Of a stretch of 64,000 nt of DNA, positions 39,527 to 48,510 are shown in pieces. The notes below the pieces were generated by a model. The model made no database searches. It was given only the letters and a program-made list of their open reading frames with translations, and was not told the origin of the DNA. Made by a program: the position numbers and the translations under genes. Source of the DNA: Aureimonas sp. AU20. GTDB lineage: Bacteria > Pseudomonadota > Alphaproteobacteria > Rhizobiales > Rhizobiaceae. Location of the stretch: contig NZ_CP006367.1 of the NCBI RefSeq assembly GCF_001442755.1, forward strand, positions 2,790,001 through 2,854,000, in the 5' to 3' direction. Numbering within the stretch: the first letter of the stretch is position 1; every line of letters starts with the position of its first letter.

Positions 39527-39628
39527 AGCGTTTTTCCAAGCAAGACTGGCAGGCTTCGCCGCTGGAGAATGCGGCACAATCGAAGACTGCGGGCATTTGC
39601 GGTGGATCGTAATCCACCGAAGACGCTC
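39526..39628. repeat. Possible intergenic palindromic element
   Basis: An approximately 103-bp stretch bounded by GAGCGT (39526-39531) and ACGCTC (39623-39628), with an internal perfect 8-bp inverted repeat CGGTGGAT/ATCCACCG (39600-39619). Its left end supplies the last base of the pgsA stop. Similar TAGAGCG-type palindromic repeats occur between genes in Rhizobiales, but I see no clear second full copy in this window, so calling it a repeat family is inference. Confidence 0.35.
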
Positions 39629-39679
39629 CAGAGTTTCGCGGCGCCTTCCCTTCGCGCCGCGCGCCAGAGGAGGACGGGC

Positions 39680-39931
39680 ATGAAGATCGTTTATTTCGCC
39701 TGGATTCGCGAGCGCATCGGCCTCGACGAAGAGGAAGTCGCCCTTCCCGCCGGCATCATCACCGTCACCGACTTTCTCCACTGGCTGAAAGGCCGGGGCG
39801 AGAACTATGCTAGCGCGCTCCAGGCGCCCGAGACGGTGCGCGTCGCCCTCGACCAGGAACACACCGAGCATTCCGAGCCGCTGGGCAACTGCCGCGAGGT
39901 CGCCGTGTTTCCGCCGATGACGGGCGGCTGA
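39680..39931 (+). CDS. moaD: Molybdopterin synthase small subunit
   Basis: Ubiquitin-like sulfur carrier of molybdopterin synthase. The 83-residue protein opens KIVYFAWIRERIGLDEEEV and ends in the essential Gly-Gly (FPPMTGG), which is thiocarboxylated to deliver sulfur. AGAGGAGGA precedes the ATG, which decides the start over a longer upstream frame. It sits 1 bp before moaE, making one translational unit. Confidence 0.94.
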   Translation: MKIVYFAWIRERIGLDEEEVALPAGIITVTDFLHWLKGRGENYASALQAPETVRVALDQEHTEHSEPLGNCREVAVFPPMTGG

Positions 39932-39932
39932 G

Positions 39933-40394
39933 ATGGAGGCCGCCCGCAATTCCGTCCGAGCCGAGCGGATCGATCTCGCAGCCGAGCTGGAGCGCTTCGC
40001 GCCGGGGGGCGATGCCGGCGCGGTGGTCACCTTCACCGGCTATTGCCGCGACGAGGGCGGCCGGCTCGCCGCGCTGGAGCTCGAACATTATCCCGGCATG
40101 GCCGAACGCGAGATCGGGCGCATCGCCGCCGAGGCGATGGACCGCTGGGAGCTGATCCGCATTCTCTGCATCCATCGCCACGGGATGATCCGGCCGGGCG
40201 AGGAGATCGTGCTCGTCGCCTGCGCCTCCATGCATCGCAGGGCGGCCTTCGAAGCGGCGAGCTTCGTCATGGACTTCATGAAGACCCGCGCCCCGTTCTG
40301 GAAACGCGAGCATCTCAAGGATGGCACGATCGGCGGCTGGGTCGAGGCCAAGGATACGGACGACGCGGCGAGCGACCGCTGGCACCGGCTCTGA
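39933..40394 (+). CDS. moaE: Molybdopterin synthase large subunit
   Basis: Catalytic subunit that converts cPMP to molybdopterin with two MoaD sulfurs. The 153-residue protein has GAVVTFTGYCRDEGG near the N-terminus, the central LEHYPGMAEREI and RHGMIRPGEEIVLV, and the active-site KTRAPFWKREH with its lysines. Its product would be needed by the molybdopterin oxidoreductase encoded at 30.2-32.3 kb. A terminator on the opposite strand follows, so this operon's end is less defined. Confidence 0.95.
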   Translation: MEAARNSVRAERIDLAAELERFAPGGDAGAVVTFTGYCRDEGGRLAALELEHYPGMAEREIGRIAAEAMDRWELIRILCIHRHGMIRPGEEIVLVACASMHRRAAFEAASFVMDFMKTRAPFWKREHLKDGTIGGWVEAKDTDDAASDRWHRL

Positions 40395-40403
40395 TTCCAA
40401 AAA

Positions 40404-40430
40404 CAAAAACGCCGGCCCGAGGGCCGGCGT
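40404..40430 (-). terminator. Terminator after ndk
   Basis: ACGCCGGCCC and GGGCCGGCGT form a 10-bp perfect stem around GA. The plus-strand left flank AAACAAAAAC gives a T-rich tail on the minus strand, 29 bp beyond the ndk stop. It may also slow transcription from moaE. Confidence 0.75.
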
Positions 40431-40458
40431 CGCAACAGTCAAATCGATCGGGCTGGGA

Positions 40459-40881
40459 TCAGCCGACGATCTCGGTCTCGGAGAACCAGTAGGCGATCTC
40501 TTCCTTCGCCGTCTCGGCGGCGTCGGAGCCGTGCACCGAGTTCTCGCCGATCGACAGGGCGTGGACCTTGCGGATCGTGCCCTCGGCGGCCTGGGCCGGG
40601 TTGGTGGCGCCCATCAGCTCGCGGTTGCGCGAGATGGCGTTCTCGCCTTCCAGAACCTGCACGATCGTCGGGCCGGCCGACATGGACTCGACCAGCTCGC
40701 CGAAGAAGGGGCGCTCCTTGTGGACGGCGTAGAAGCCTTCCGCCTCGCGGCGGCTCATCCACACGCGCTTGGAAGCGACGACGCGAAGGCCACCCTCTTC
40801 CAGCATCTTGGTGATCGCGCCGGTCAGGTTGCGACGGGTCGCATCGGGCTTGATCATGGAAAAGGTGCGTTCGATCGCCAT
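40459..40881 (-). CDS. ndk: Nucleoside diphosphate kinase
   Basis: Moves the terminal phosphate between nucleoside tri- and diphosphates through a phosphohistidine. The 140-residue product opens [21 protein letters not shown] and carries the active-site His in [12 protein letters not shown]. The length is normal. It follows a GST gene by 74 bp on the other side of its start, with its own terminator downstream. Confidence 0.97.
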   Translation of the reverse strand: MAIERTFSMIKPDATRRNLTGAITKMLEEGGLRVVASKRVWMSRREAEGFYAVHKERPFFGELVESMSAGPTIVQVLEGENAISRNRELMGATNPAQAAEGTIRKVHALSIGENSVHGSDAAETAKEEIAYWFSETEIVG

Positions 40882-40955
40882 AGGCTCAGGTTCCCTGGGG
40901 GTTGTGGGTCGGCCGCTCTATAGCCGCGCCCCCGCGCCTCGGCAAGGACGCGCGC

Positions 40956-41651
40956 TCAACGCGCTGCCGGAACCCGGCGCGCCGCGCCGTCGTGCAGGTC
41001 GAGGCAGCGCTCCACCCAATCCGCGATCGGGTCGCCTTGCTCCAGCAGCTGGAAGGTCGAGACGATACGCACCCACTGGAACGGACTGAAGACGATATAG
41101 TCGGCGAAGCGCGGGCTCTGACCGCCCAGAAAGGGCTGGCGCTTCAGTGTCGCGCGCAGGGGCTCCAGCGAGCGACGGAAGGCAGCGAGCTTCTCTTCGG
41201 TTCGGCCGTCCTGAATGTCTTCCAGCTTGCGCCCGAAGGCGGCCTCGCGCTTGGCCCGGAAGAAGGTCTGGTTCGGCTGGTCCAAGATGGCGTGGATATC
41301 GAGAACCGCGACGGACACGACATAGGGATGGATCGTGCGCTGGGACCAGCTTTCCACGAAGCGCGTGACGCCCTCGCCCGCTTCGCCGCCGAGCAGCGCC
41401 GGCCGGTCCGCATGATGCACGTCGAGATAATGGGCGATGGCGAAACTGTCCTGCACCACGGCCTCACCGTCGCGCAGCACCGGCACCGTCCGGTCCACGC
41501 CGTTCTCGACGCTGGACACTTCGGTGAAGGAGACCGGCCGCATCTCGTAAGGGAGACCCTTGTGCGCCAGCGCCATGCGCGCCTTCCAGCAATGGGGCGA
41601 GAAGGGCCGAGCCGAATCGCGACCGACGAGTTCATAGAGTGCTAGGGTCAT
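40956..41651 (-). CDS. Glutathione S-transferase (beta-etherase-like)
   Basis: A 231-residue GST-fold protein of the LigE/GstA-like branch. The N-terminal domain opens LYELVGRDSARPFSPHCWKARMALAHKGL, with Ser/Cys in the SPHCW position, and has VPVLRDGEAVVQDSFAIAHYLD as the glutathione site. The C-terminal helical domain includes the VESWSQRTIHPYVVS segment. Substrate is unknown. Its ATG is only 25 bp from the divergent DinB-family start. Confidence 0.85.
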   Translation of the reverse strand: MTLALYELVGRDSARPFSPHCWKARMALAHKGLPYEMRPVSFTEVSSVENGVDRTVPVLRDGEAVVQDSFAIAHYLDVHHADRPALLGGEAGEGVTRFVESWSQRTIHPYVVSVAVLDIHAILDQPNQTFFRAKREAAFGRKLEDIQDGRTEEKLAAFRRSLEPLRATLKRQPFLGGQSPRFADYIVFSPFQWVRIVSTFQLLEQGDPIADWVERCLDLHDGAARRVPAAR

Positions 41652-41676
41652 AGGCGCCTCCGAAAGAGATCACCCG

Positions 41677-42183
41677 ATGTATCACGAACAACTCGTCACG
41701 TTTGCGGCCTATAATCGCTGGGCCAACCAACGGCTCTTCGAGGCGGCCGCCGCTTTGGGGCCGGAGCGGTTCGCGGCCGATCGCGGCGTGTTCTTCCACT
41801 CCATGCTGGGAACGCTGAACCATCTCCTCGCCACCGACCGCATCTGGATGCAGCGCTTCACCGGCGCGGGCGAGGCGCCGAGCCGGCTGGACACTGTCCT
41901 GTTCGAGACATTCGAGCCGCTGCGCGAAGCGCGAGCGGCGGAGGACGCGCGGATCGAGGCCTATATCGGCTCGCTCAGCGAGGCCGCCCTCGCCGGCACC
42001 TTCCGCTACACGCCGATCTCTAAGCCGGTGCCGGTGGAGGGCCGGCTCGGCCCCGCGCTGTTCCACCTCTTCAACCACCAGACCCATCATCGCGGGCAGG
42101 CCCATGCGATCCTGACCGGCTTCGGGCTTGCCGCTCCGGGGCTCGACCTCATCGCCTTTATCCGCGAAACCGGGCGCGACTGA
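41677..42183 (+). CDS. DinB family protein
   Basis: A 168-residue four-helix protein of the DinB/YfiT metal-dependent superfamily. The three metal-binding histidines are visible: one in LNHLLATDRIWMQRF near residue 48 and two in NHQTHHRGQAH near residue 136. Many relatives are bacillithiol- or other thiol-dependent transferases; the neighbouring GST makes a thiol-linked role plausible, but this is inference. GAAAGAGA precedes the start. It runs into the ABC-F gene 42 bp later. Confidence 0.86.
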   Translation: MYHEQLVTFAAYNRWANQRLFEAAAALGPERFAADRGVFFHSMLGTLNHLLATDRIWMQRFTGAGEAPSRLDTVLFETFEPLREARAAEDARIEAYIGSLSEAALAGTFRYTPISKPVPVEGRLGPALFHLFNHQTHHRGQAHAILTGFGLAAPGLDLIAFIRETGRD

Positions 42184-42225
42184 GCGACCTTTCGCGCTGC
42201 GGCCAAACATGGCACAAGCGCGACC

Positions 42226-44127
42226 ATGCTTCAGATCAACGACTTGTCCGCCCGCGTCGCGGGGCGCCTACTTATCGACCACGCCAGCCTGACGATCCCG
42301 AGCGGGACCAAGGCGGGCCTCGTCGGCCGCAACGGCGCGGGCAAGTCGACCCTGTTCCGCGTCATTACCGGCGACCTCGCCTCGGAAAGCGGCAATGTCT
42401 CGTTTCCGCGCGGCACGCGCCTCGGCCAGGTGGCGCAGGAAGCGCCGGGCACGCACGAGTCGCTGCTCGAAATCGTGCTGAAGGCCGACGAGGAGCGCGT
42501 CGCGCTTCTGGCCGAGGCCGAGACGGCGAAGGACCCCGACCGCATCGCCGACATCCATCTGCGGCTCGCCGACATCGAAAGCCATTCGGCGGAAGCGCGC
42601 GCGGCCTCGATCCTGTCCGGCCTCGGCTTCGACGCCGAAGCGCAGGCACGCCCGGTCGGCAGCTTCTCGGGCGGCTGGCGCATGCGCGTCGCGCTCGCGG
42701 CCGTTCTCTTCTCGCGGCCCGACCTACTGCTCTTGGACGAGCCGACCAACTATCTCGACCTCGAAGGCACGCTCTGGCTGGAGAATTTCGTCTCCCGCTA
42801 TCCCTACACCGTGCTGATCATCAGCCACGACCGCGACGTTCTGAACAACGCCGTCAATGCGATCATCCATCTCGACCAGCGCAAGCTCGTCTTCTATCGC
42901 GGCGACTACGACAGTTTCGAGCGCCAGCGCGCCGAGAAGATGGAGCTGCTGCAGAAGTCGATCACCAAGCAGCAGGCCGAGCGCAAGCATATGGAAGCCT
43001 TCGTGGAGCGCTTCCGCGCCAAGGCCTCCAAGGCGCGCCAGGCGCAGTCCCGCCTCAAGGCGCTGGAGCGTATGAAGCCGCTCGCGGCGATCGTGGAAGA
43101 GCATGTCACGCCCTTCACCTTCCCCGCGCCGGAGAAGATCCTCGCCTCGCCCATCATCCGCATGGAAAACGTCGCGGTCGGCTACTCCGCCGAACGCTCG
43201 ATCCTCAAGGGCCTGAACCTGCGCATCGACGCGGACGATCGGATCGCCCTGCTCGGCGCCAACGGCAACGGCAAGTCGACTTTCGCCAAGCTGATCGCCG
43301 ACCGGCTCCGCGAGCAGAGCGGCTCGATCACCCGCGCGCCGGGGCTGAAGATCGCCATGTTCGCGCAGCACCAGATCGACGATCTCAGGCCCAACGAGAC
43401 GGCGGTCCAGCATGTGCGCCGGCACATGCCGGACGCGACCGAGCCCAAGGTGCGTGCTCGCGTCGCGCAGATGGGCCTCGTCACCGAGAAGATGGACACG
43501 GTGGCCGACAATCTGTCTGGCGGCGAGAAGGCGCGCCTCCTGATGGGCCTCGCCACGCTCGATGCGCCGAACCTCCTGATCCTCGACGAGCCGACCAACC
43601 ACCTAGACATCGAAGCGCGCGAGAGCCTCGTGCGGGCGCTCAACGACTATAGCGGCGCCGTGATCCTCATCAGCCACGACCGGCACATGGTGGAAGCCAC
43701 GATGGACAGGCTCTGGATCGTCGGCGACGGCACGGTGTCGCGCTACGACGGCGATCTGGAGGACTACAAGAAGCTGATCCTCTCCGGCACGCGGGCGGGC
43801 GGCGGCAACCAGGGCGAGACGATCGCCGTGGTGGAGTCCCCCACCCTTTCCAAGGTGGATCAGCGCCGCGCGGCAGCCGAGCGGCGCGAGGCGCTGAAGC
43901 CCCTCAAGAAGAAAATCTCCGCGCTGGAAATCCAGATGACCCGGTTGCAGCAGACGTTGGCCGATCTCGACGGCAAGCTCGCCGACCCCGCGCTATACAC
44001 CAAGGAGCCGGCCAAGGCGGCCGACCTCGCCAAGCAGAAGGCCAGTGTCGAGCGCACGCTGCAAAAGTGCGAAGGCGAGTGGCTGGAGTTCACCGAGGAG
44101 CATGACGCCGCGATGACGGCTGATTAA
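42226..44127 (+). CDS. ABC-F family ATPase
   Basis: Soluble protein with two ABC ATPase domains and no membrane part, 633 residues. Walker A motifs are GRNGAGKST (domain 1) and GANGNGKST (domain 2); signature sequences are SGGWRMR and LSGGEKAR; Walker B segments are LLLDEPTNYLD and LILDEPTNHLD. A charged linker about residues 240-300 and a C-terminal coiled-coil domain after about residue 540 match the Uup/YheS type, which acts on ribosomes. The precise subfamily cannot be fixed by eye. Confidence 0.9.
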   Translation: MLQINDLSARVAGRLLIDHASLTIPSGTKAGLVGRNGAGKSTLFRVITGDLASESGNVSFPRGTRLGQVAQEAPGTHESLLEIVLKADEERVALLAEAETAKDPDRIADIHLRLADIESHSAEARAASILSGLGFDAEAQARPVGSFSGGWRMRVALAAVLFSRPDLLLLDEPTNYLDLEGTLWLENFVSRYPYTVLIISHDRDVLNNAVNAIIHLDQRKLVFYRGDYDSFERQRAEKMELLQKSITKQQAERKHMEAFVERFRAKASKARQAQSRLKALERMKPLAAIVEEHVTPFTFPAPEKILASPIIRMENVAVGYSAERSILKGLNLRIDADDRIALLGANGNGKSTFAKLIADRLREQSGSITRAPGLKIAMFAQHQIDDLRPNETAVQHVRRHMPDATEPKVRARVAQMGLVTEKMDTVADNLSGGEKARLLMGLATLDAPNLLILDEPTNHLDIEARESLVRALNDYSGAVILISHDRHMVEATMDRLWIVGDGTVSRYDGDLEDYKKLILSGTRAGGGNQGETIAVVESPTLSKVDQRRAAAERREALKPLKKKISALEIQMTRLQQTLADLDGKLADPALYTKEPAKAADLAKQKASVERTLQKCEGEWLEFTEEHDAAMTAD

Positions 44128-44162
44128 AAAAGTTAAGATCGCGTAAGTTGCGAAAAGTTAAG
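44128..44162. repeat. Direct repeats of AAAAGTTAAG
   Basis: AAAAGTTAAG occurs at 44128-44137 and again at 44153-44162, with a partial TAAGTTG between them, about 25 bp apart start to start. The stretch is AT-rich against a GC-rich background and lies between the ABC-F gene and the exported hydrolase. It could be an operator, but no regulator is known to me for this motif. Confidence 0.45.
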
Positions 44163-44270
44163 GCAAGCTTGGCCCTCTAGAGCTTGAGCGGGATGGAACC
44201 TCCCGTTTATTCTCCCGTTCAGCGCTCGATCGACATGCCTCGATGGCGCGGTCGATTCGGGGTTAGGACC

Positions 44271-45146
44271 ATGCTTCGATCCATTGCGACCTTCTCGCTC
44301 GCCTTTCTGGTGGCGGCCGTCCCGGCGACGAACGCGCCGCTGGCGTTCGCCAACGGGCCGATGCCGAATCAGACCGGATACGCGTCGGTCAACGGCATCG
44401 ACATGTTCTTCCGCGTCTACGGCAAGGGCCCCCCGATCCTGCTGATCCATGGCGGCCTGTCGGACAGCCGCGTGTGGCGGGCGCAGATCGGCGCTCTGTC
44501 GGCGGACCACACGATCATCCTCGCCGACAGCCGGGGCCAGGGTCGCTCGACCCGCACCAGCGACCCCATCACCTACGACCTGATGGCCGAGGACTATCTC
44601 GAACTGCTGGATCAGCTCGGCATCGAGCAGACCGACCTCGTGGGCTGGAGCGACGGCGGCATCATCGGACTCGATCTCGCGATCAAGCATCCCGAACGCC
44701 TGTCCCGCATCTTCATCCAGGCGGCGAACGCGACGCCGGCGGGCGTGAAGCACTACGACCCGAAGACGGCGATCGTCCCCGAGCTCAAGCATTACGACAA
44801 TGTGGCGGACGAGATACAGGCGCTCTGGGCGAACGAGCCGAACTTCTCGGACGACGATCTCGCCTCGATCAACGTGCCGACCGAGATCGTGATCGGCGAT
44901 CATGACGAGGCGATCAGCCGCCGCCACACCGAATATCTCGCCAACACCATTCCTACGGCGCGGCTTCTGGTGCTGCCCGATGTCGGCCATTCCGCCCCGC
45001 TGGAAGACCCGGAAGGCTATGCCGAAGCTGTGCTCGCCTTCATGGACAAGGAGAGCCCGGTGCTGGATGCCAGCCAGACCGGGTCGATCCGGCAGGCTAC
45101 GCTTTCTTTACCCAGCGACGATCTTCCGTCTGCTGCCAATAGGTGA
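44271..45146 (+). CDS. Exported alpha/beta hydrolase
   Basis: A 291-residue alpha/beta-fold hydrolase with a Sec signal peptide (cleavage about Ala27). The mature domain has the oxyanion HGG (about 60-62), the nucleophile Ser127 in GWSDGG, an acid in GDHDEA and the catalytic His in DVGHSAP. Substrate is unknown; esterase, lactonase or similar is possible. The ATG with an upstream GGGG was chosen over one 29 codons earlier, because it starts the signal peptide. Its 3' end overlaps holC by 50 bp on the other strand. Confidence 0.83.
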   Translation: MLRSIATFSLAFLVAAVPATNAPLAFANGPMPNQTGYASVNGIDMFFRVYGKGPPILLIHGGLSDSRVWRAQIGALSADHTIILADSRGQGRSTRTSDPITYDLMAEDYLELLDQLGIEQTDLVGWSDGGIIGLDLAIKHPERLSRIFIQAANATPAGVKHYDPKTAIVPELKHYDNVADEIQALWANEPNFSDDDLASINVPTEIVIGDHDEAISRRHTEYLANTIPTARLLVLPDVGHSAPLEDPEGYAEAVLAFMDKESPVLDASQTGSIRQATLSLPSDDLPSAANR

Positions 45147-45549
45147 CGGCATGGCCGGCGGATTTCTCCGCCGTCCACCGCGCCCGCGCCGAGGCGAGCT
45201 GCTCGCCGTCGTGCCCGTCGAAGAGATAGACCCCGCGCTCGTAGCCCTCCAGGCTCGATGGCACCGCCCCCTCCACCATGAAGCGCACATGCGGATCGTT
45301 GGCGCGCTGTTCCGCCTCGGTGGTGAGGAGAATCGGCTGCAGCGCGCCGGAACTGTCGGCATCGGTGCCGTGCGGTAGGAAACTGTCCTCCCGGTAGACC
45401 CAGAGATGCTGATCCAGCGCATCGCGCCGCTCCACCGTCACGGTCTGGACGATCACCCGCCAGCCGCGCGCGACGGAGCGTTCGAGGAGGTCCGGCAGGG
45501 CCTCCTCCATCCGGCTTTCGGTGAGATGGTAGAACAGGACCTCCGCCAT
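45097..45549 (-). CDS. holC: DNA polymerase III subunit chi
   Basis: Subunit of the clamp-loader complex that contacts single-stranded DNA-binding protein. The 150-residue protein shows the family pattern VLFYHLTESRMEEALPDLLERSV, the WRVIVQTVTVERRDALDQHLW strand-helix region, and EGYERGVYLFDG late in the chain. It starts 1 bp after the pepA stop on the same strand, as in many alphaproteobacteria. Its last 50 bp lie under the end of the opposing hydrolase gene. Confidence 0.9.
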   Translation of the reverse strand: MAEVLFYHLTESRMEEALPDLLERSVARGWRVIVQTVTVERRDALDQHLWVYREDSFLPHGTDADSSGALQPILLTTEAEQRANDPHVRFMVEGAVPSSLEGYERGVYLFDGHDGEQLASARARWTAEKSAGHAVTYWQQTEDRRWVKKA

Positions 45550-45550
45550 A

Positions 45551-47050
45551 TCAGCGGGCTTCGTAATGCTCTTCCACCAGACGGTTCAGAAGGCGGACGC
45601 CGAAGCCCGAGGCCCAGGACTGGTTGTACTCGTTGCTGGGCGAGCCCATGGCCGTGCCGGCCACGTCGAGATGGGCCCAGGGCACGTCGTTGACGAAGCG
45701 CTGGAGGAACTGCGCGGCGGTGATCGACCCGGCGGAGCGCCCGTTGCCGACATTCTTGATGTCGGCGAACTTGCCCTCGATCATCTTGTCGTAGTCCTTG
45801 CCGAGCGGCATGCGCCAGACCTTCTCGCCCGTTTCCAGGCCGGCCGCCAGAAGGCGGTTCGCGAGCTCGTCGTTGTTGGAGAAGAGGCCCGCATGCTGGT
45901 TGCCGAGTGCCACGATGATGGCACCCGTCAGCGTCGCCAGATTGACCATGAAGCGCGGCTTAAAGCGCTCCTGCGTGTACCAGAGCGCATCGGCCAGAAC
46001 GAGGCGCCCTTCGGCGTCCGTGTTGATGACCTCGATCGTCGTGCCGGACATTGCGGTGACGATGTCGCCCGGGCGCTGCGCCAGCCCGTCCACCGAGTTT
46101 TCCACAAGACCGACCACGCCGATCGCGTTGACTTTGGCCTTGCGCCCGGCCAGCGCGCGCATGAGACCGACAACGGCGGCCGAGCCGCCCATGTCGCCCT
46201 TCATGTCCTCCATGCCTCCGGCCGGCTTGATCGACACGCCGCCCGTGTCGAACACCACACCCTTGCCGACGAAAGCGACCGGCGCCTCGCCCTCCGCCCC
46301 GCCGTTCCAGCGCATGATGCAAAGACGCGGCGGCGTCGGCGATCCCTGCGAAACGCCGAGCAGGGCGAACATCTTCAATTCGCGTAGGCGAGTCTCTTCG
46401 AGAATTTCGATCTCAAGGCCAGTGGCGCCGAGCGCCTCGATCCGGCTCGCATATTCGGTCGTGGTCAGGACGTTGGCCGGCTCGTTGACGAGGTCGCGCG
46501 CCAGCCGCACGCCCTCGCCCACGGCTTCCAAGGTCTCAAAATGGGTCTGCGCCGCTTGCGCGTCTGCGAGCGCGATCGTCACGGCGAGCGCGGTGTCGGG
46601 CGTTTCGTCCTCGCCGTCCTTGCTCTTCTTGGACTTGTAGCGGTCGAACTTGTAGCCGCGCAGGAGAAGGCCCAGACCGATCGTCGCGGCCTCCCTGGCG
46701 CCGGGCTCTGCGCTAGCCCCTTCCGTCCAGATCGTCGCCTGAGTCGCGCCGTTGAGCTTGCCGGCGATCGCGCCGCCGAGCTTCAGCCAGTCCTCTTCGC
46801 CCAAGGGCTCACTCGACGCGGTGCCGACGAGGAGGATCTTGTCGAGACCGCTGTCCGCGGGCGCGATCGTCTCGGCGAAGGACAGGCTCTTGCCCTTGAA
46901 CTTGCCGAGCGAAGCGGCCCTCTCCGCCGCGCTGCGCACGCCCTCCGGCAGCCCCGGCGGGAGCGCCCCGTCCTTGCCAGCCAGAAGCACCAGAACGCCG
47001 GACGAGGGAAGGACGGGCGCGGCGAACTGTACGGTCGGCAGAATGGACAT
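45551..47050 (-). CDS. pepA: Leucyl aminopeptidase
   Basis: Cytosolic M17 metallo-aminopeptidase. The 499-residue protein has the two-metal catalytic domain after about residue 190: [16 protein letters not shown], the [17 protein letters not shown] block and the family signature [23 protein letters not shown] precedes ATG at 47050; 20 extra in-frame codons upstream do not match the family. PepA in other bacteria can also bind DNA, not assessable here. It precedes holC on the same strand and is divergent from lptF. Confidence 0.95.
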   Translation of the reverse strand: MSILPTVQFAAPVLPSSGVLVLLAGKDGALPPGLPEGVRSAAERAASLGKFKGKSLSFAETIAPADSGLDKILLVGTASSEPLGEEDWLKLGGAIAGKLNGATQATIWTEGASAEPGAREAATIGLGLLLRGYKFDRYKSKKSKDGEDETPDTALAVTIALADAQAAQTHFETLEAVGEGVRLARDLVNEPANVLTTTEYASRIEALGATGLEIEILEETRLRELKMFALLGVSQGSPTPPRLCIMRWNGGAEGEAPVAFVGKGVVFDTGGVSIKPAGGMEDMKGDMGGSAAVVGLMRALAGRKAKVNAIGVVGLVENSVDGLAQRPGDIVTAMSGTTIEVINTDAEGRLVLADALWYTQERFKPRFMVNLATLTGAIIVALGNQHAGLFSNNDELANRLLAAGLETGEKVWRMPLGKDYDKMIEGKFADIKNVGNGRSAGSITAAQFLQRFVNDVPWAHLDVAGTAMGSPSNEYNQSWASGFGVRLLNRLVEEHYEAR

Positions 47051-47316
47051 GAACACCTCGGTGCGGAAGCAGGGAGCCGGACGGCTCGAAGGAACGGGAA
47101 CGGCCTTCAAAAGACCGTTCGCCTCTTGCGCATTCTGGCCGTGGAGGGCGCGATTGCAAGGGTGGTCAACATTATAAGAAAGCGGTAACCATTTTTGTTC
47201 GCCCTTCTTTAGCCAAGCTGGAGCAGTCTACCGCAGCCAGACATGTCGAACGAACGGGTTCGAGAGCTGCGCCGACAACCGGCGCCCGAAACGGGACTGC
47301 CGGAACCAAGAAACGC

Positions 47317-48510
47317 ATGAAGCTTATCGAACGCTACATCTTCAAGCGAGTCGCGCTCTACACCGGTGGCTCGCTGGCCGCGCTCGTCATGATCGTGTGG
47401 ATCGTCCAGGTCCTCCAGCGCCTCGACATCGTGCGAACCAGCGCCACGGCGGCGGGCGACATCGTCTGGATCGCCCTCATGCTGATGCCGGATCTGGCGG
47501 CGGGCGTCATTCCCTTCGCGCTTCTGATCGGCGCCATCCAGGCCCTGAACTCACTGAACGCCGATTCCGAGCGAGCGGTGATCGCGGCGGCCGGCGGCTC
47601 GCGCAAGGTGATCTTTAAGCCGATCCTTTATCTCGCCTTCGGCGCGGCGGCGCTGATCGTCATCAACTCGAACTTCGTCGGACCGGCCGCGTCCAGCGCC
47701 TTCCAGAACGGGATTCGCGCCATCAATGCCGACGCGATCAGCCTCTTCCTGCAGCCGGGCCGTTTCGAGCGGGTGCAGGATGGGCTGGTGATGAGCATCG
47801 ACGAGGCACGAGGCCCGAACGTGCGCGGCCTGTTCCTGTCCGACACGCGCGATCCCACGCTGGATCTCACCTATTTCGCCAGGGAAGCGCAGGTCGTGGA
47901 ACGCCAGGGCCAGTCCTATCTCGTGCTGGACGACGGCCAGCTGCACCGCCGCAACAACGCGGACGGCACGGTCTCGATCATTGAATTCCAGACCTACGCC
48001 TTCGACCTCGCCAATCTGCGGCCGGTGGAAACGGGCGACTGGATCCGCATGTCGGAACGCACGACGCGCGAACTCCTGAACCCCGACCCGAACGACAAGG
48101 TCTTCCAGCTTCACCCGAACCAGTTCGTGGAAGAACTGGCGCAGCGGCGCACCGACTGGCTCTTTCCCATCGCCTTCGGGCTCTGGGCGCTGGTCGTCGC
48201 GGCCCATCCGCGCACCAACCGCCAGGGGCCGGGTGCGGCCATGGCGCTCGGCCTGTCCGGCGCACTGGCGCTCAAGGCGATCGGCTTCGTGTCGCTCTCC
48301 TTCATCAACAAGGACCCGCGCTACGCCGCGCTGATCTACTCGCTGCCGATCTCGGCCATCCTGTTCGACATCTGGCTCCTATGGCGCGACGTGAACGTGA
48401 CGGAAAGCGCCATCGTGCGCCGCACGAGCGACGGGTTCCGCTGGATCGGCCGGCAGCTGGCGCGGCTCCTTCCCTCCGATCGCCGCCAGGCAGGCGCGGG
48501 TGGCGCATGA
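47317..48510 (+). CDS. lptF: LPS export permease LptF
   Basis: Inner-membrane subunit of the LptB2FGC transporter that lifts LPS onto the periplasmic bridge. The 397-residue protein has the family N-terminus LIERYIFKRVALYTGGSLAALVM, three spans in its first 120 residues, a beta-jellyroll periplasmic domain (about 125-265) and three C-terminal spans. It overlaps lptG by 4 bp (ATGA), as expected for subunits of one complex, and the partner lptD follows. Confidence 0.93.
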   Translation: MKLIERYIFKRVALYTGGSLAALVMIVWIVQVLQRLDIVRTSATAAGDIVWIALMLMPDLAAGVIPFALLIGAIQALNSLNADSERAVIAAAGGSRKVIFKPILYLAFGAAALIVINSNFVGPAASSAFQNGIRAINADAISLFLQPGRFERVQDGLVMSIDEARGPNVRGLFLSDTRDPTLDLTYFAREAQVVERQGQSYLVLDDGQLHRRNNADGTVSIIEFQTYAFDLANLRPVETGDWIRMSERTTRELLNPDPNDKVFQLHPNQFVEELAQRRTDWLFPIAFGLWALVVAAHPRTNRQGPGAAMALGLSGALALKAIGFVSLSFINKDPRYAALIYSLPISAILFDIWLLWRDVNVTESAIVRRTSDGFRWIGRQLARLLPSDRRQAGAGGA

